Below, in pieces: positions 44,222 to 52,442 of a stretch of DNA of 64,000 bases. Location: the NCBI GenBank assembly GCA_014191195.1, contig BJGZ01000008.1, positions 37,691-101,690 of the forward strand. Reading direction: 5' to 3'. The notes under the pieces are model-generated. The model was not told the origin of the DNA. It made no database searches and worked only from the letters and a program-made list of their open reading frames with translations. Both the position numbers and the translations under genes were made by a program. The number at the start of each line of letters is the position of its first letter. The first letter of the stretch is position 1. The stretch is from Chlorobiota bacterium (lineage in GTDB: Bacteria > Bacteroidota > Ignavibacteria > Kapaibacteriales > UBA961).

Positions 44222-44701
44222 TTAACGGAAAGGTTTTAATTGAAGATAATCTTGTCCAATAATAAGACTCACTCTTAGATATAAACTAGAATCAATACGT
44301 TTAAGAATCATTGAGTCACCAATTCCTACCGCAAAAGCAACATTATGTGCTGATAAAGAATCATTAACTAAATCGAGAATAAATGATTTCTTTACAATTG
44401 ATTCGTAATTATTAATTTCAACAACGTCAAATCCCCTATCTCTTAAATAATTCATTGCTTGCCTAGCAATTCCCTTATTATTCGTTCCGTTTAATATATT
44501 GAGTTGAATATATTGTTCTGATACAGTTCTTCTTTGATTATGAGGCAACAGTGAATCTACAGGTGGATTAATAAAAAGCCGATTAATTAAGATAAATATC
44601 AAAACAAAAACGACAGAAGATAATACTATAATTATCAACAACTTATACCATTTAGATAAAATCGTTGTAACTATATGTAATATTTGATAGAGATTATTCA
44701 C
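44222..44701 (-). CDS. LytR C-terminal-domain protein, membrane anchored
   Basis: Function unknown, 159 residues. One N-terminal membrane segment (residues about 18-40) precedes a LytR_C domain (about 70-155) with QLNILNGTNNKGIARQAMNYLRDRGFDVVEI, the recognisable N-terminal half of that fold. The catalytic LCP domain that precedes LytR_C in wall-polymer ligases is missing. The start appears to be GTG (44699-44701). A -7 element lies 33 bases upstream. It may act in the periplasm at the envelope. Confidence 0.78.
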   Translation of the reverse strand: MNNLYQILHIVTTILSKWYKLLIIIVLSSVVFVLIFILINRLFINPPVDSLLPHNQRRTVSEQYIQLNILNGTNNKGIARQAMNYLRDRGFDVVEINNYESIVKKSFILDLVNDSLSAHNVAFAVGIGDSMILKRIDSSLYLRVSLIIGQDYLQLKPFR

Positions 44702-44733
44702 AAATACTCATTATTTTCATTTATAATTCCAGA

Positions 44734-44741
44734 CAAAATTA
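44734..44741 (-). promoter_or_regulatory. Possible -7 element for the LytR_C gene
   Basis: On the minus strand TAATTTTG is a full match to TAnnTTTG. A TTG is found 23 bases further upstream instead of TTTG at 20, so the -33 region is weak. The leader would be about 26 bases. Confidence 0.45.
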
Positions 44742-44826
44742 ACTAAACAATCTATTTCGAAAAACAATTAGATTTCTTGTTACTCGAGATGTAGACAAAA
44801 TATATATCAGATTTTAAAATAAATAT

Positions 44827-45744
44827 ATGCTTCGTGTTCAGAAACTGTGTAAAACCTTTAATACATCATTATTCCAGAAGTCAGTTGTAGCTGCAGAGAA
44901 TATATCATTTGATGTTGAGTTCGGATCTATTTGTGGTATTGTTGGCCAAAATGGTGCTGGTAAAACAACAACCATACGTATGATTCTAGGCATTTTATTG
45001 CCAGATTCAGGTTCTATTTTAATAGATGGAATTGAACATATTGATAAAACAATATTTGGTTATTTACCAGAAGAACGCGGTTTATATAAAAAAAGTACTG
45101 TATGGGAAAATCTCTTTTATCTTGGAAGCTTGAAATTAAAAGATAAATCAATTATTAAAAGACAAATCACATATTGGTTAGAACGTTTTGACATAAAAGA
45201 ATATAAAAACAGAGAGATTGCAGAATTATCAAAAGGTAATCAACAGAAGATTCAATTTATTGCATCAATAGTACATAATCCTAAGATATTAATTGTTGAT
45301 GAGCCTTTCTCAGGTTTAGATCCATTGAATCAAGTTCTTTTTAAAGACATTCTGATTGAATTAAAAAAAACAGGGTTGGCTATAATATTTTGTACTCATC
45401 AATTGCAAACAGCTGAAGAAATCTGCGACTCTATTGTAATGATTCATCAAGGTAAAGTAGCTCTAAATGGAACAATTGAAGAAATAAAACATCAGTATCA
45501 TAGTGATTCTTATAATATAGTTTTTGATGATAATAGTGAATTGCAAGATTTTATACTTGATAGAACATGTGGAATACTTCATACTTCAACCAATAAAGTA
45601 AGAGTTTCAATCACAGATACAAACAAGTTTACAGAATTACTTCAAAAGCTATCTCTCTATCAAAGTATTGTTTCGATTGAAAAGTTTGTTCCAAGCTTAT
45701 TGTCAATTTATACAGATATTATTTCTTCAAAGCATATTAACTAG
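44827..45744 (+). CDS. ABC transporter ATP-binding protein (NatA-like)
   Basis: ATPase of an ABC-2 exporter. The 305-residue protein has Walker A GQNGAGKTTT near residue 40, the signature ELSKGNQQKIQFI near 135 and Walker B ILIVDEPFSGLDP near 156; the C-terminal extension (about 225-305) is typical of NatA-type subunits. It is followed three bases later by its permease. The class includes sodium, drug and polymer exporters, so the substrate is open. The signature motif has LSKGN in place of LSGGQ, normal for this subgroup. Confidence 0.9.
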   Translation: MLRVQKLCKTFNTSLFQKSVVAAENISFDVEFGSICGIVGQNGAGKTTTIRMILGILLPDSGSILIDGIEHIDKTIFGYLPEERGLYKKSTVWENLFYLGSLKLKDKSIIKRQITYWLERFDIKEYKNREIAELSKGNQQKIQFIASIVHNPKILIVDEPFSGLDPLNQVLFKDILIELKKTGLAIIFCTHQLQTAEEICDSIVMIHQGKVALNGTIEEIKHQYHSDSYNIVFDDNSELQDFILDRTCGILHTSTNKVRVSITDTNKFTELLQKLSLYQSIVSIEKFVPSLLSIYTDIISSKHIN

Positions 45745-45747
45745 ACA

Positions 45748-46995
45748 ATGAATATTAACCACATATTTCAGATAGCAAAGTGGGAGTTTGTACAAAAAGC
45801 TAAAACAAAAGCTTTTATTTTTTCATTAGTTCTCACCCCAATTATTATGTCTTTGTTCAATATCCTTCCTATGATATTGATGAATACTATAACTAAAGAA
45901 ACTAAAAAAGTATTAATTGTAGATCAAACACATTTTGCAGGAAATGCACTTTCAACATTATTGGACTTTAATAAAGAAACAGAAAAGCATACAATTAAAA
46001 CTACTCTTGAACACATTTCACCAAATACATCTATCAATATCAAATCATATACAGATCTTATTATTCAAGATAGATACGATGCTTTTATTATTTTACCCTC
46101 TTCTTTACTTCAAAAAAGAGAATACGATTATTATAGCCTGAATATCAGTAATATTAGTGATTTTGAGGTATTAGAGAAATCTATTGAAAAAGTAATTACA
46201 GATACATTGTTATCATTGCACAAAATAAGCAAATCAACATTTCAAGATATATCTTCTAAAGTAAAAGTACATACAACTAAGATAAAAACAAATGGAGATA
46301 TTTCTAAAGGTGATACTCTGACTGAATTTATAGGTATGTATGGTTCTCTACTTATCATTATAATGATGGTTACTTTTTCTGGTCAATTATTAGTGAGAAG
46401 TTTATTAGATGAAAAAAGCAATAGAATAATCGAGATACTTCTATCTTCTGTAAGCTCAATTGAACTTATGTATGGCAAATTGATAGGGCTGGGTTGTTTA
46501 GGGCTTTTACAAGGCATTACTTGGTTAGTATTTGGACTTATTGCCTCAGTGATCTCTGGGTTTCAGAGTGATATATTTGCACAAATCCCTTTTATATTCA
46601 TGTATGCAATACTTGGTTATTTTTATTATGCCTCAATTTTAATAGGAATTGGTTCCACTGCAACTACAGAACAAGAAGCGCAAAATATAACAGGCTTTAT
46701 AATGATGTTCACCATTATACCATTTTTATTTATGATGGTGATAATGGATAATCCTTCAGGAACAGTAGCTATAGTTTGTAGTTATATTCCTTTCCTTACT
46801 CCCTCTATCATGAGCGCCAGAATTGCAATTCAATTCCCAAATATTATCGAGATTATCATAAGTACAATAACATTAATCTTATCTATTGGTATCAATGTTA
46901 TGATATCTTCTAAAATATTTTCTATTGGTATCTTAACATATGGTAAAAGGCTTACTTTTAAGGAAATATGGATTATTGTTCGGTCGAAGGGCTAG
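45748..46995 (+). CDS. ABC-2 type permease (NatB-like)
   Basis: Membrane partner of the adjacent ATPase, 415 residues. One N-terminal helix (about 20-43) precedes a large extracytoplasmic domain (about 45-200) and five or six helices (about 205-400) containing the conserved LLDEKSNRIIEILLSSVSSIELMYGKLIGLGCLG segment, which is the NatB/ABC2_membrane_3 hallmark. Together they form a two-component exporter. The last 23 bases overlap the 3' end of the convergent beta-barrel gene. Confidence 0.88.
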   Translation: MNINHIFQIAKWEFVQKAKTKAFIFSLVLTPIIMSLFNILPMILMNTITKETKKVLIVDQTHFAGNALSTLLDFNKETEKHTIKTTLEHISPNTSINIKSYTDLIIQDRYDAFIILPSSLLQKREYDYYSLNISNISDFEVLEKSIEKVITDTLLSLHKISKSTFQDISSKVKVHTTKIKTNGDISKGDTLTEFIGMYGSLLIIIMMVTFSGQLLVRSLLDEKSNRIIEILLSSVSSIELMYGKLIGLGCLGLLQGITWLVFGLIASVISGFQSDIFAQIPFIFMYAILGYFYYASILIGIGSTATTEQEAQNITGFIMMFTIIPFLFMMVIMDNPSGTVAIVCSYIPFLTPSIMSARIAIQFPNIIEIIISTITLILSIGINVMISSKIFSIGILTYGKRLTFKEIWIIVRSKG

Positions 46996-47689
46996 CCTTT
47001 GGTTTTATTGCAGATTGTGTTTCACCAAAATAAATTCCCAAAGTTAAAGTAAAGTAAGATTTCTCAGCTTCTATTGGATCTCTACCTATAAAATTGACAA
47101 TATTATATTTTGCTTCTAAATTACCTGTAAATATCGGTATATGGAAATCTAATCCAGCACCAAATCCAATTCCTATCCTAGAGATCGTTTCATTTTTTGG
47201 AGGCAATGGAAAAGTTTGTTTATTATACTTTACATCAACAGAATTCATCATATAATTATACGTCATATCACCCATAAAATATAATGATACCAAGCCACGG
47301 TTAAATTGATAATGTAATCCTGCACTTAATGGAATAATATTTTGAATTGATGTCATTATCGCTAATGTGTCTTTATTATCAATTTGATTAACAATTGGTA
47401 TAACACTCTGAGGAAATCTTGCTATACCAGCCCCACCATTAAACCATACTTTTTCGTCTAATTCAAAACGTAACTTTGCATTTACAATATATCCTGTATT
47501 AGGGCCCTCTCTTAATAAAACTCCCAATGCATTTTGTACTTTTAATAAATCTTCATTATAAATTTGATTCAATTTTTCTGATGGTGTAGCAAGACCAACT
47601 TGCAAACCAAATGAACTTTGTGAAAGCAATGTATTTTTACATGAAAAAAAGCAAAATACACACAATAATGAAAGTATAATTTGTCTCAC
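46973..47689 (-). CDS. Outer membrane beta-barrel protein
   Basis: Predicted porin-like or OmpX-like barrel of unknown role, 238 residues. It begins with GTG at 47687-47689 and a signal peptide (IILSLLCVFCFFSC...LLSQ); the FFSC could instead be a lipobox. The rest has alternating strands such as FGLQVGLATP, WFNGGAGIARFP, LSAGLHYQFNRGLVSLYFMGDM and a terminal FTLTLGIYFGE, as in small Bacteroidota barrels. A TACTTTTG element (minus strand) lies about 50 bases upstream. It overlaps the convergent permease by 23 bases. Confidence 0.7.
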   Translation of the reverse strand: MRQIILSLLCVFCFFSCKNTLLSQSSFGLQVGLATPSEKLNQIYNEDLLKVQNALGVLLREGPNTGYIVNAKLRFELDEKVWFNGGAGIARFPQSVIPIVNQIDNKDTLAIMTSIQNIIPLSAGLHYQFNRGLVSLYFMGDMTYNYMMNSVDVKYNKQTFPLPPKNETISRIGIGFGAGLDFHIPIFTGNLEAKYNIVNFIGRDPIEAEKSYFTLTLGIYFGETQSAIKPKASPSTEQ

Positions 47690-47738
47690 AAAAAAGTTCC
47701 TTATTCAAAAAAAAATACGTGTACAAGTTTAGACGATT

Positions 47739-47746
47739 CAAAAGTA
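47739..47746 (-). promoter_or_regulatory. Possible -7 element for the beta-barrel gene
   Basis: TACTTTTG on the minus strand matches TAnnTTTG. The -33 position shows no TTTG. The leader would be about 43 bases. Confidence 0.4.
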
Positions 47747-47758
47747 TTAAAGTTTATT

Positions 47759-47790
47759 TTTGGTTAAAAAATAAAATATACTTAATTTTG
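47759..47790 (+). promoter_or_regulatory. Predicted promoter of tRNA-Lys
   Basis: TTTG (47759-47762), exactly 20 bases, then TAATTTTG (47783-47790): a perfect Bacteroidota-type promoter. Transcription would start near 47797, about nine bases before the mature tRNA 5' end at 47806. Confidence 0.75.
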
Positions 47791-47805
47791 AAATCTAATA
47801 AGGTT

Positions 47806-47877
47806 GATCCCGTAGCTCAGTGGTAGAGCATCTGACTTTTAATCCGAGGGCCGTAGGTTCAAGTCCTACCGGGATCA
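47806..47877 (+). tRNA. tRNA-Lys (anticodon TTT)
   Basis: A complete 72-base cloverleaf. The acceptor stem is GATCCCG with CGGGATC and discriminator A; the D-stem is GCTC/GAGC; the anticodon loop CTTTTAA has TTT at 47838-47840; the T-stem GTAGG/CCTAC encloses TTCAAGT. CCA is not encoded (the gene ends A, then CAC). The anticodon stem TCTGA/TCCGA has one T-C mismatch in its third pair (47833 with 47845), where most tRNA-Lys genes have T-A. An upstream promoter and downstream terminator suggest a single-gene unit. Confidence 0.95.
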
Positions 47878-47910
47878 CACTTTTTCTCTTTAATGAGAAA
47901 TAAAAAAAGA

Positions 47911-47945
47911 AAATCTCTGATAATCGTCAGAGATTTTTTCTTTTT
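47911..47945. terminator. Bidirectional terminator between tRNA-Lys and the peptide importer
   Basis: A perfect 10-bp stem (AAATCTCTGA at 47911-47920 with TCAGAGATTT at 47927-47936) has a 6-base loop, with T-rich tracts on both strands. It ends tRNA-Lys transcription and, in the other direction, the importer operon, whose last stop is at 47944. Confidence 0.9.
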
Positions 47946-48948
47946 ATACCAAAGGGCAAGCTACCAATTGATTTTCTTTAGCTGTTAGTTCAGGAATAGA
48001 TATTGAACATGATTCTTGGGCAATTGGACATCTAGTTCTAAAACTGCATCCACTTGGTTTATTTAATGGATTGGGTATATCACCACTAAGAACAATTCTT
48101 TTCTTACCTTTTTGTTTTGGGTCTGGATTAGGTACAGAAGACAATAAAGCTTTGCTATATGGATGTTTAGGATTAAAATAAACATCATCTGCTTCGCCTA
48201 CTTCTACCATATTTCCTAAATACATAACTCCGATTCTTTTACTAATATGATGAACAACCGATAAATCATGTGCAATAAACAAATATGATATACCAAATTC
48301 ATCTCTTAAATCTTCCATCAAATTAATTACTTGAGCTTGCACAGATACATCAAGTGCAGAAACAGGTTCATCACAAATAATTAATTCTGGATTAGTTGCC
48401 AATGCTCTTGCAATACCAATGCGTTGTCTCTGTCCGCCAGAAAATTCATGAGGAAATCTTGATGAATATTCTGGTTGCAATCCTACTTTTTCTAAAAGCC
48501 ATAATACTTTATCATTAATTTCAGCAGCTGACATTCCGGAATTATGTATTTCTAAAGGTTCGGATACGATTTGTTTTACAGATAACCGGCTATTTAAAGA
48601 AGAATATGGATCCTGAAAAATCATTTGTATCTTTGATCTAAAAGGGATCATTGATTTAGTATTAAGATGTAAAAGATTATGAATCTCTCCATTTTTATCG
48701 TGAAAAAGTACTTCACCACCTAAATGTACATCTGGAGATACATGTCTTAAAACATTTATAATCGCTCTTCCCACTGTTGTTTTACCACAACCAGATTCAC
48801 CTACAATTCCTAATGTTTCACCTCGATGCAAAGAGAAACTAACACCATCTACAGCTTTTACTTCTGCAATTTTCTTTTGTATCACTCCACCATAGATTGG
48901 AAAATATACTTGGAGATTTTTTACTTCTAATAATAAAGAATTATTCAT
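47944..48948 (-). CDS. Oligopeptide ABC transporter ATPase, OppF/DppF type
   Basis: Second ATPase of a peptide importer. The 334-residue protein has Walker [10 protein letters not shown] near residue 50, the signature [15 protein letters not shown] near 158 and Walker [13 protein letters not shown] near 177. The C-terminal oligo_HPY domain has CxxR...C cysteines ([14 protein letters not shown]), which in this family bind a 4Fe-4S cluster. I prefer the ATG at 48946-48948, which has GGAG six bases upstream; an ATG at 48960 is also in frame and overlaps oppD more. Last gene of the operon. Confidence 0.92.
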   Translation of the reverse strand: MNNSLLLEVKNLQVYFPIYGGVIQKKIAEVKAVDGVSFSLHRGETLGIVGESGCGKTTVGRAIINVLRHVSPDVHLGGEVLFHDKNGEIHNLLHLNTKSMIPFRSKIQMIFQDPYSSLNSRLSVKQIVSEPLEIHNSGMSAAEINDKVLWLLEKVGLQPEYSSRFPHEFSGGQRQRIGIARALATNPELIICDEPVSALDVSVQAQVINLMEDLRDEFGISYLFIAHDLSVVHHISKRIGVMYLGNMVEVGEADDVYFNPKHPYSKALLSSVPNPDPKQKGKKRIVLSGDIPNPLNKPSGCSFRTRCPIAQESCSISIPELTAKENQLVACPLV

Positions 48949-49954
48949 AAGATTCTCCATTCTCCATTATAGTTTCAACGATATGACATCGTACAAAATG
49001 TTGTGGCATAATTTCTTTAAGAGGTGGTTCAAGATGTGTGCATTTGTCGATTTTGACAGTACATCTAGTACAAAACTTACAGCCAGATGGAAAATTCATT
49101 ATGCTCGGTACATTACCTGGAATTGCCTCTAATCTTTGACCTTTTTGTCCAGGACGGTCTGTATGAGGAATAGAGTGGATTAAACCTTTGGTATAAGGAT
49201 GTAATGGTTTATCAAAAAGATCTTCTGTAGAAGCTATTTCTTGTATTTTTCCTCCATACATTACTATTACTCGGTCGCATAGTTCAGCTACTACAGATAA
49301 ATCATGAGTAATTAGTAAAATTGCTGCTTCTTTACGTTTTTCTTTAAGGGTAAGCATTAATTCAAGGATTTGCGCTTGAATGGTAACATCTAAAGCTGTT
49401 GTAGGTTCATCGGCTATTAATAGTGCAGGATTACAAGCTAGAGCAATTGCAATCATTACCCTTTGGCGCATTCCTCCTGAGAATTGATGTGGGTATTCAT
49501 CTATTCTTTTTTCAGGGGCTGGTATGCCAACAAGTTCAAGCATATTAATAGCTTTAAGCCTGGCTTCTTGCTGATTTAAACCTTCATGAGCCATTAATAC
49601 TTCTTCTATTTGCATTCCAACTTTAAGAACTGGATTTAGCGAAGTCATAGGTTCTTGAAATATCATTGCAATTTCTTTACCTCTAACCTTATACAGCTCT
49701 TCATAAGATAGCTCTAGAACATCTTGTCCTTTATATAATACCTTTCCATCTACAATTTTTCCAGGAGGATTTGGTATAAGTTTAAGTAGGGATAATGCGG
49801 TTACGGATTTACCAGAACCAGATTCTCCTACTAAGCCAAGAGTTTCTCCTTTATAAATATCAAAGGTTACTCCATCTACAGCTTTAGCATCTTTACCTTC
49901 TACTGTAAAGTATGTTTTTAAATTTTGAATTTCGAATAGTTTATCTTTTGTCAC
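48941..49954 (-). CDS. Oligopeptide ABC transporter ATPase, OppD/DppD type
   Basis: First ATPase of the importer, 337 residues, starting with GTG at 49952-49954. It has Walker [10 protein letters not shown] near residue 39, a signature [15 protein letters not shown] near 154 and Walker [13 protein letters not shown] near 174, followed by the oligo_HPY tail with the [14 protein letters not shown] cysteine cluster. In E. coli YejF the two ATPases are fused in one chain, whereas here they are separate, as in Opp/Dpp systems. It overlaps the next ATPase by eight bases and follows the permease by 39 bases. Confidence 0.93.
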   Translation of the reverse strand: MTKDKLFEIQNLKTYFTVEGKDAKAVDGVTFDIYKGETLGLVGESGSGKSVTALSLLKLIPNPPGKIVDGKVLYKGQDVLELSYEELYKVRGKEIAMIFQEPMTSLNPVLKVGMQIEEVLMAHEGLNQQEARLKAINMLELVGIPAPEKRIDEYPHQFSGGMRQRVMIAIALACNPALLIADEPTTALDVTIQAQILELMLTLKEKRKEAAILLITHDLSVVAELCDRVIVMYGGKIQEIASTEDLFDKPLHPYTKGLIHSIPHTDRPGQKGQRLEAIPGNVPSIMNFPSGCKFCTRCTVKIDKCTHLEPPLKEIMPQHFVRCHIVETIMENGESYE

Positions 49955-49993
49955 TTAGATAGGCCTAATTTGTTAACTGTATATCTAGATATA

Positions 49994-51124
49994 TTATCGT
50001 AATCTAGAAAAGGTTTTTGGATCGAATGCTTCTCTAATCGCCTCGCCAATGAATACAATCATAATTAATGTAGTAAACAATGCAAACATAGGTGAAAATA
50101 CAAGCCACCATTTAGTAATATTTTGCAATCCAGTACTTAGCATTTGCCCCCAACTTGGCGTTGGTGGAGGCAATCCAAAACCTAAAAAGTCTAGGCTCAC
50201 TAAAGCTGTAAGTCCAGCTACAATAGCAAAAGGAAAATTAGTTACTATTGGCACTAATGAATTCGGCAAAATATGCTTAAACATTATTTTCCAAGTAGGT
50301 ACACCAATTGAAATAGCAGCTACTACATAATCTTTAGATTTTTCTCGTAAAAATTCAGCTCTGATATATATAGTTATAGGAATCCATGCTGTTAAGGAAA
50401 GCAACAAAACAAGTAAAAGAAAATTAGGTTGAACAAATGAGACAACAATAATTATTAAAAAGAGAACTGGTAAAGTGCTCCACATTTCTATAAATCTTTG
50501 CAAAATCAGATCTACCCAACCTCCTTTATATCCAAGCAATCCTCCAATTGGGATTCCAATCAAGTATTCTACAAAAACTAACAGTAATGCAAACGTGATA
50601 GAAACTTGAAATCCATAAGACATTCTTGCAAATACATCTCTGCCGTTTTCATCGGTTCCTAATATTCTTGTGTGGATATTATCTGGTGAAGTTAAGGGCT
50701 CTGCAAAGGCAAGATTTCCTTCTGTTGTAATGTCTTCAATTGGATTAAAAGGATAAATCGGCATAATTATAAAATTACCACCTTGCTCATTTTGATATTG
50801 TACCATTAATTCTCTATAATGGCAATCACCAGAATTACCTTTTTGCCCTATAGATTCTCCAGATTGAAAAGTTGAAACAACATTGTCTACCAAAGGAACT
50901 GAAGCTAATAAAGACTTAAAAGCAGGAAAATAATATTCATCATTATACTTAACAATTAATGCTTTATTGTTTACCAATACTGGCAATAAAAAAGATAAAG
51001 CATATAATACACTTAAAAATAACAATGAATAATAGCCACGTTTAATTGTCTTAAACTTTTTCCAACGTCTTTGGCCAATTGTTTGAGGTTTTACAACTTG
51101 AATAGTTGAAGCTTTTTCTGACAT
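49994..51124 (-). CDS. Peptide ABC transporter permease, YejE/OppC type
   Basis: Inner-membrane permease of 376 residues. The N-terminus (RRWKKFKTIKRGYYSLLFLSVLYALSFLLPVLVNNKALIVKYNDEYYFPAF) resembles E. coli YejE, which carries a periplasmic region between helix 1 and the core; here it spans about residues 52-150. The core has about five helices, ending with DFLGFGLPPPTPSWGQML and the EAA-type loop (AAISIGVPTWKIMFKHILPN) near 270. YejABEF imports peptides such as microcin C, so peptide uptake is the likely role. Ten bases separate it from the upstream YejB-like gene. Confidence 0.88.
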   Translation of the reverse strand: MSEKASTIQVVKPQTIGQRRWKKFKTIKRGYYSLLFLSVLYALSFLLPVLVNNKALIVKYNDEYYFPAFKSLLASVPLVDNVVSTFQSGESIGQKGNSGDCHYRELMVQYQNEQGGNFIIMPIYPFNPIEDITTEGNLAFAEPLTSPDNIHTRILGTDENGRDVFARMSYGFQVSITFALLLVFVEYLIGIPIGGLLGYKGGWVDLILQRFIEMWSTLPVLFLIIIVVSFVQPNFLLLVLLLSLTAWIPITIYIRAEFLREKSKDYVVAAISIGVPTWKIMFKHILPNSLVPIVTNFPFAIVAGLTALVSLDFLGFGLPPPTPSWGQMLSTGLQNITKWWLVFSPMFALFTTLIMIVFIGEAIREAFDPKTFSRLR

Positions 51125-51134
51125 ATATTAACTC

Positions 51135-52388
51135 TCATCTAAATCTGATACGTGGATCAACTAAAGCAAGAATAATATCTGAGAGCATATTGCCCAACAG
51201 ATTTACTATTACACCAATTACAGTAAAAGCAAAAACAACAGTATAATCTCTTGATAATATAGCATAGTATGAAAGCTTACCTATTCCTTCTATATTAAAA
51301 GTTGTTTCTATAAAAAAAGATCCAATAAAAGCTATACCTATAATATGTCCTATATTAGAAGCAATTGGAATAATAGAATTTTTCATAGCATGAAGCCAGA
51401 TGATTCTTTCTTCACGCATACCTTTTGCAAATGCAGTTCGAATATAATCTTGACTAAGATTATCTAGTAAGGAATTTTTCATCATTAGGGTAATGCCAGC
51501 AAATGAACTGATTGTCGATGAGATGACGGGTAAGACAAAATGATATGATCTATCTAGTATTTTTTCTATTAAAGTGTATGATGAATAATCGCTACTTTGA
51601 AGTCCACCTAATGGAAATACATCAAAAAATGATCCACCACCTAATAAAACAAGCAATAATAATCCTAAAGCCCATCCTGGTATAGAATAACTTATCAATA
51701 CAATTGAACTAGAAACTATATCAAAAGTACTTCCATGATGTAATGCTTTTTTGATTCCAAGATAGATACATATAACATATGACAGTACTAATCCAATGAC
51801 ACCAAATTGAAGTGAAATTGGTATTCGTGCAGTTATTAAATCTATTACAGGTTCTCTATATTCATATGAATTACCAAAATTTCCTGTTAATATGCCAGAT
51901 AATTCTGTTCTGAATACCCTCAGTTGTTTGGTTCCAAGAGTATCAAGAACTGCATTTTCTACATACCATATATCTGATACAGATTGTTTTGAAGATTCAT
52001 CTATTACAGAATATTTTCCATTTTGCTGATTTACGACAACGAATTTTCCTTCTCCTACATTTCTAGGTGTTCCCAGAGTAACATTATAACTATCTGTCTC
52101 TCTTGGCCATATACCCAGCCATATCATATATCTAATATATACTGGTTTGTCAAAACCATAATATCTTTTTAATTCAGCAAGTGCAGTTGGAGGAATTGTA
52201 GCAGAACCATTATTAGATGCTGCTGATGATTCGGCTCCGACTCCAAATCCTGAGCCCGACTTTAATGCTTGAACTTGTTGCTCATAAGGGCCGCCAGGGG
52301 CTAGATTTACAACAAAGAATACAATGATTGTACAACCAAAAAAAGTGGGGATTGCAAGTAAAAGTCTTCTTAAGAAATATTGAAACAT
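51135..52388 (-). CDS. Peptide ABC transporter permease, YejB/OppB type
   Basis: Inner-membrane partner of the YejE-type permease, 417 residues from the ATG at 52386-52388 (a TTG at 52406 gives a longer but less likely start). Helix 1 (LRRLLLAIPTFFGCTIIVFFVVNLAPGGP) and the conserved GNFGNSYEYREPV segment are of the OppB/YejB type. Between them is an extended periplasmic part, including about 70 residues (roughly 92-165) with no counterpart I recall in OppB. Five more helices follow, with the EAA-type loop TAFAKGMREERIIWLHAMKNS near 322. Promotes peptide passage across the inner membrane. Confidence 0.88.
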   Translation of the reverse strand: MFQYFLRRLLLAIPTFFGCTIIVFFVVNLAPGGPYEQQVQALKSGSGFGVGAESSAASNNGSATIPPTALAELKRYYGFDKPVYIRYMIWLGIWPRETDSYNVTLGTPRNVGEGKFVVVNQQNGKYSVIDESSKQSVSDIWYVENAVLDTLGTKQLRVFRTELSGILTGNFGNSYEYREPVIDLITARIPISLQFGVIGLVLSYVICIYLGIKKALHHGSTFDIVSSSIVLISYSIPGWALGLLLLVLLGGGSFFDVFPLGGLQSSDYSSYTLIEKILDRSYHFVLPVISSTISSFAGITLMMKNSLLDNLSQDYIRTAFAKGMREERIIWLHAMKNSIIPIASNIGHIIGIAFIGSFFIETTFNIEGIGKLSYYAILSRDYTVVFAFTVIGVIVNLLGNMLSDIILALVDPRIRFR

Positions 52389-52442
52389 TTTTTTTCCAGT
52401 AAACAAAAACAGGAATTCATAGTACTCCTATTTGATTAACAA

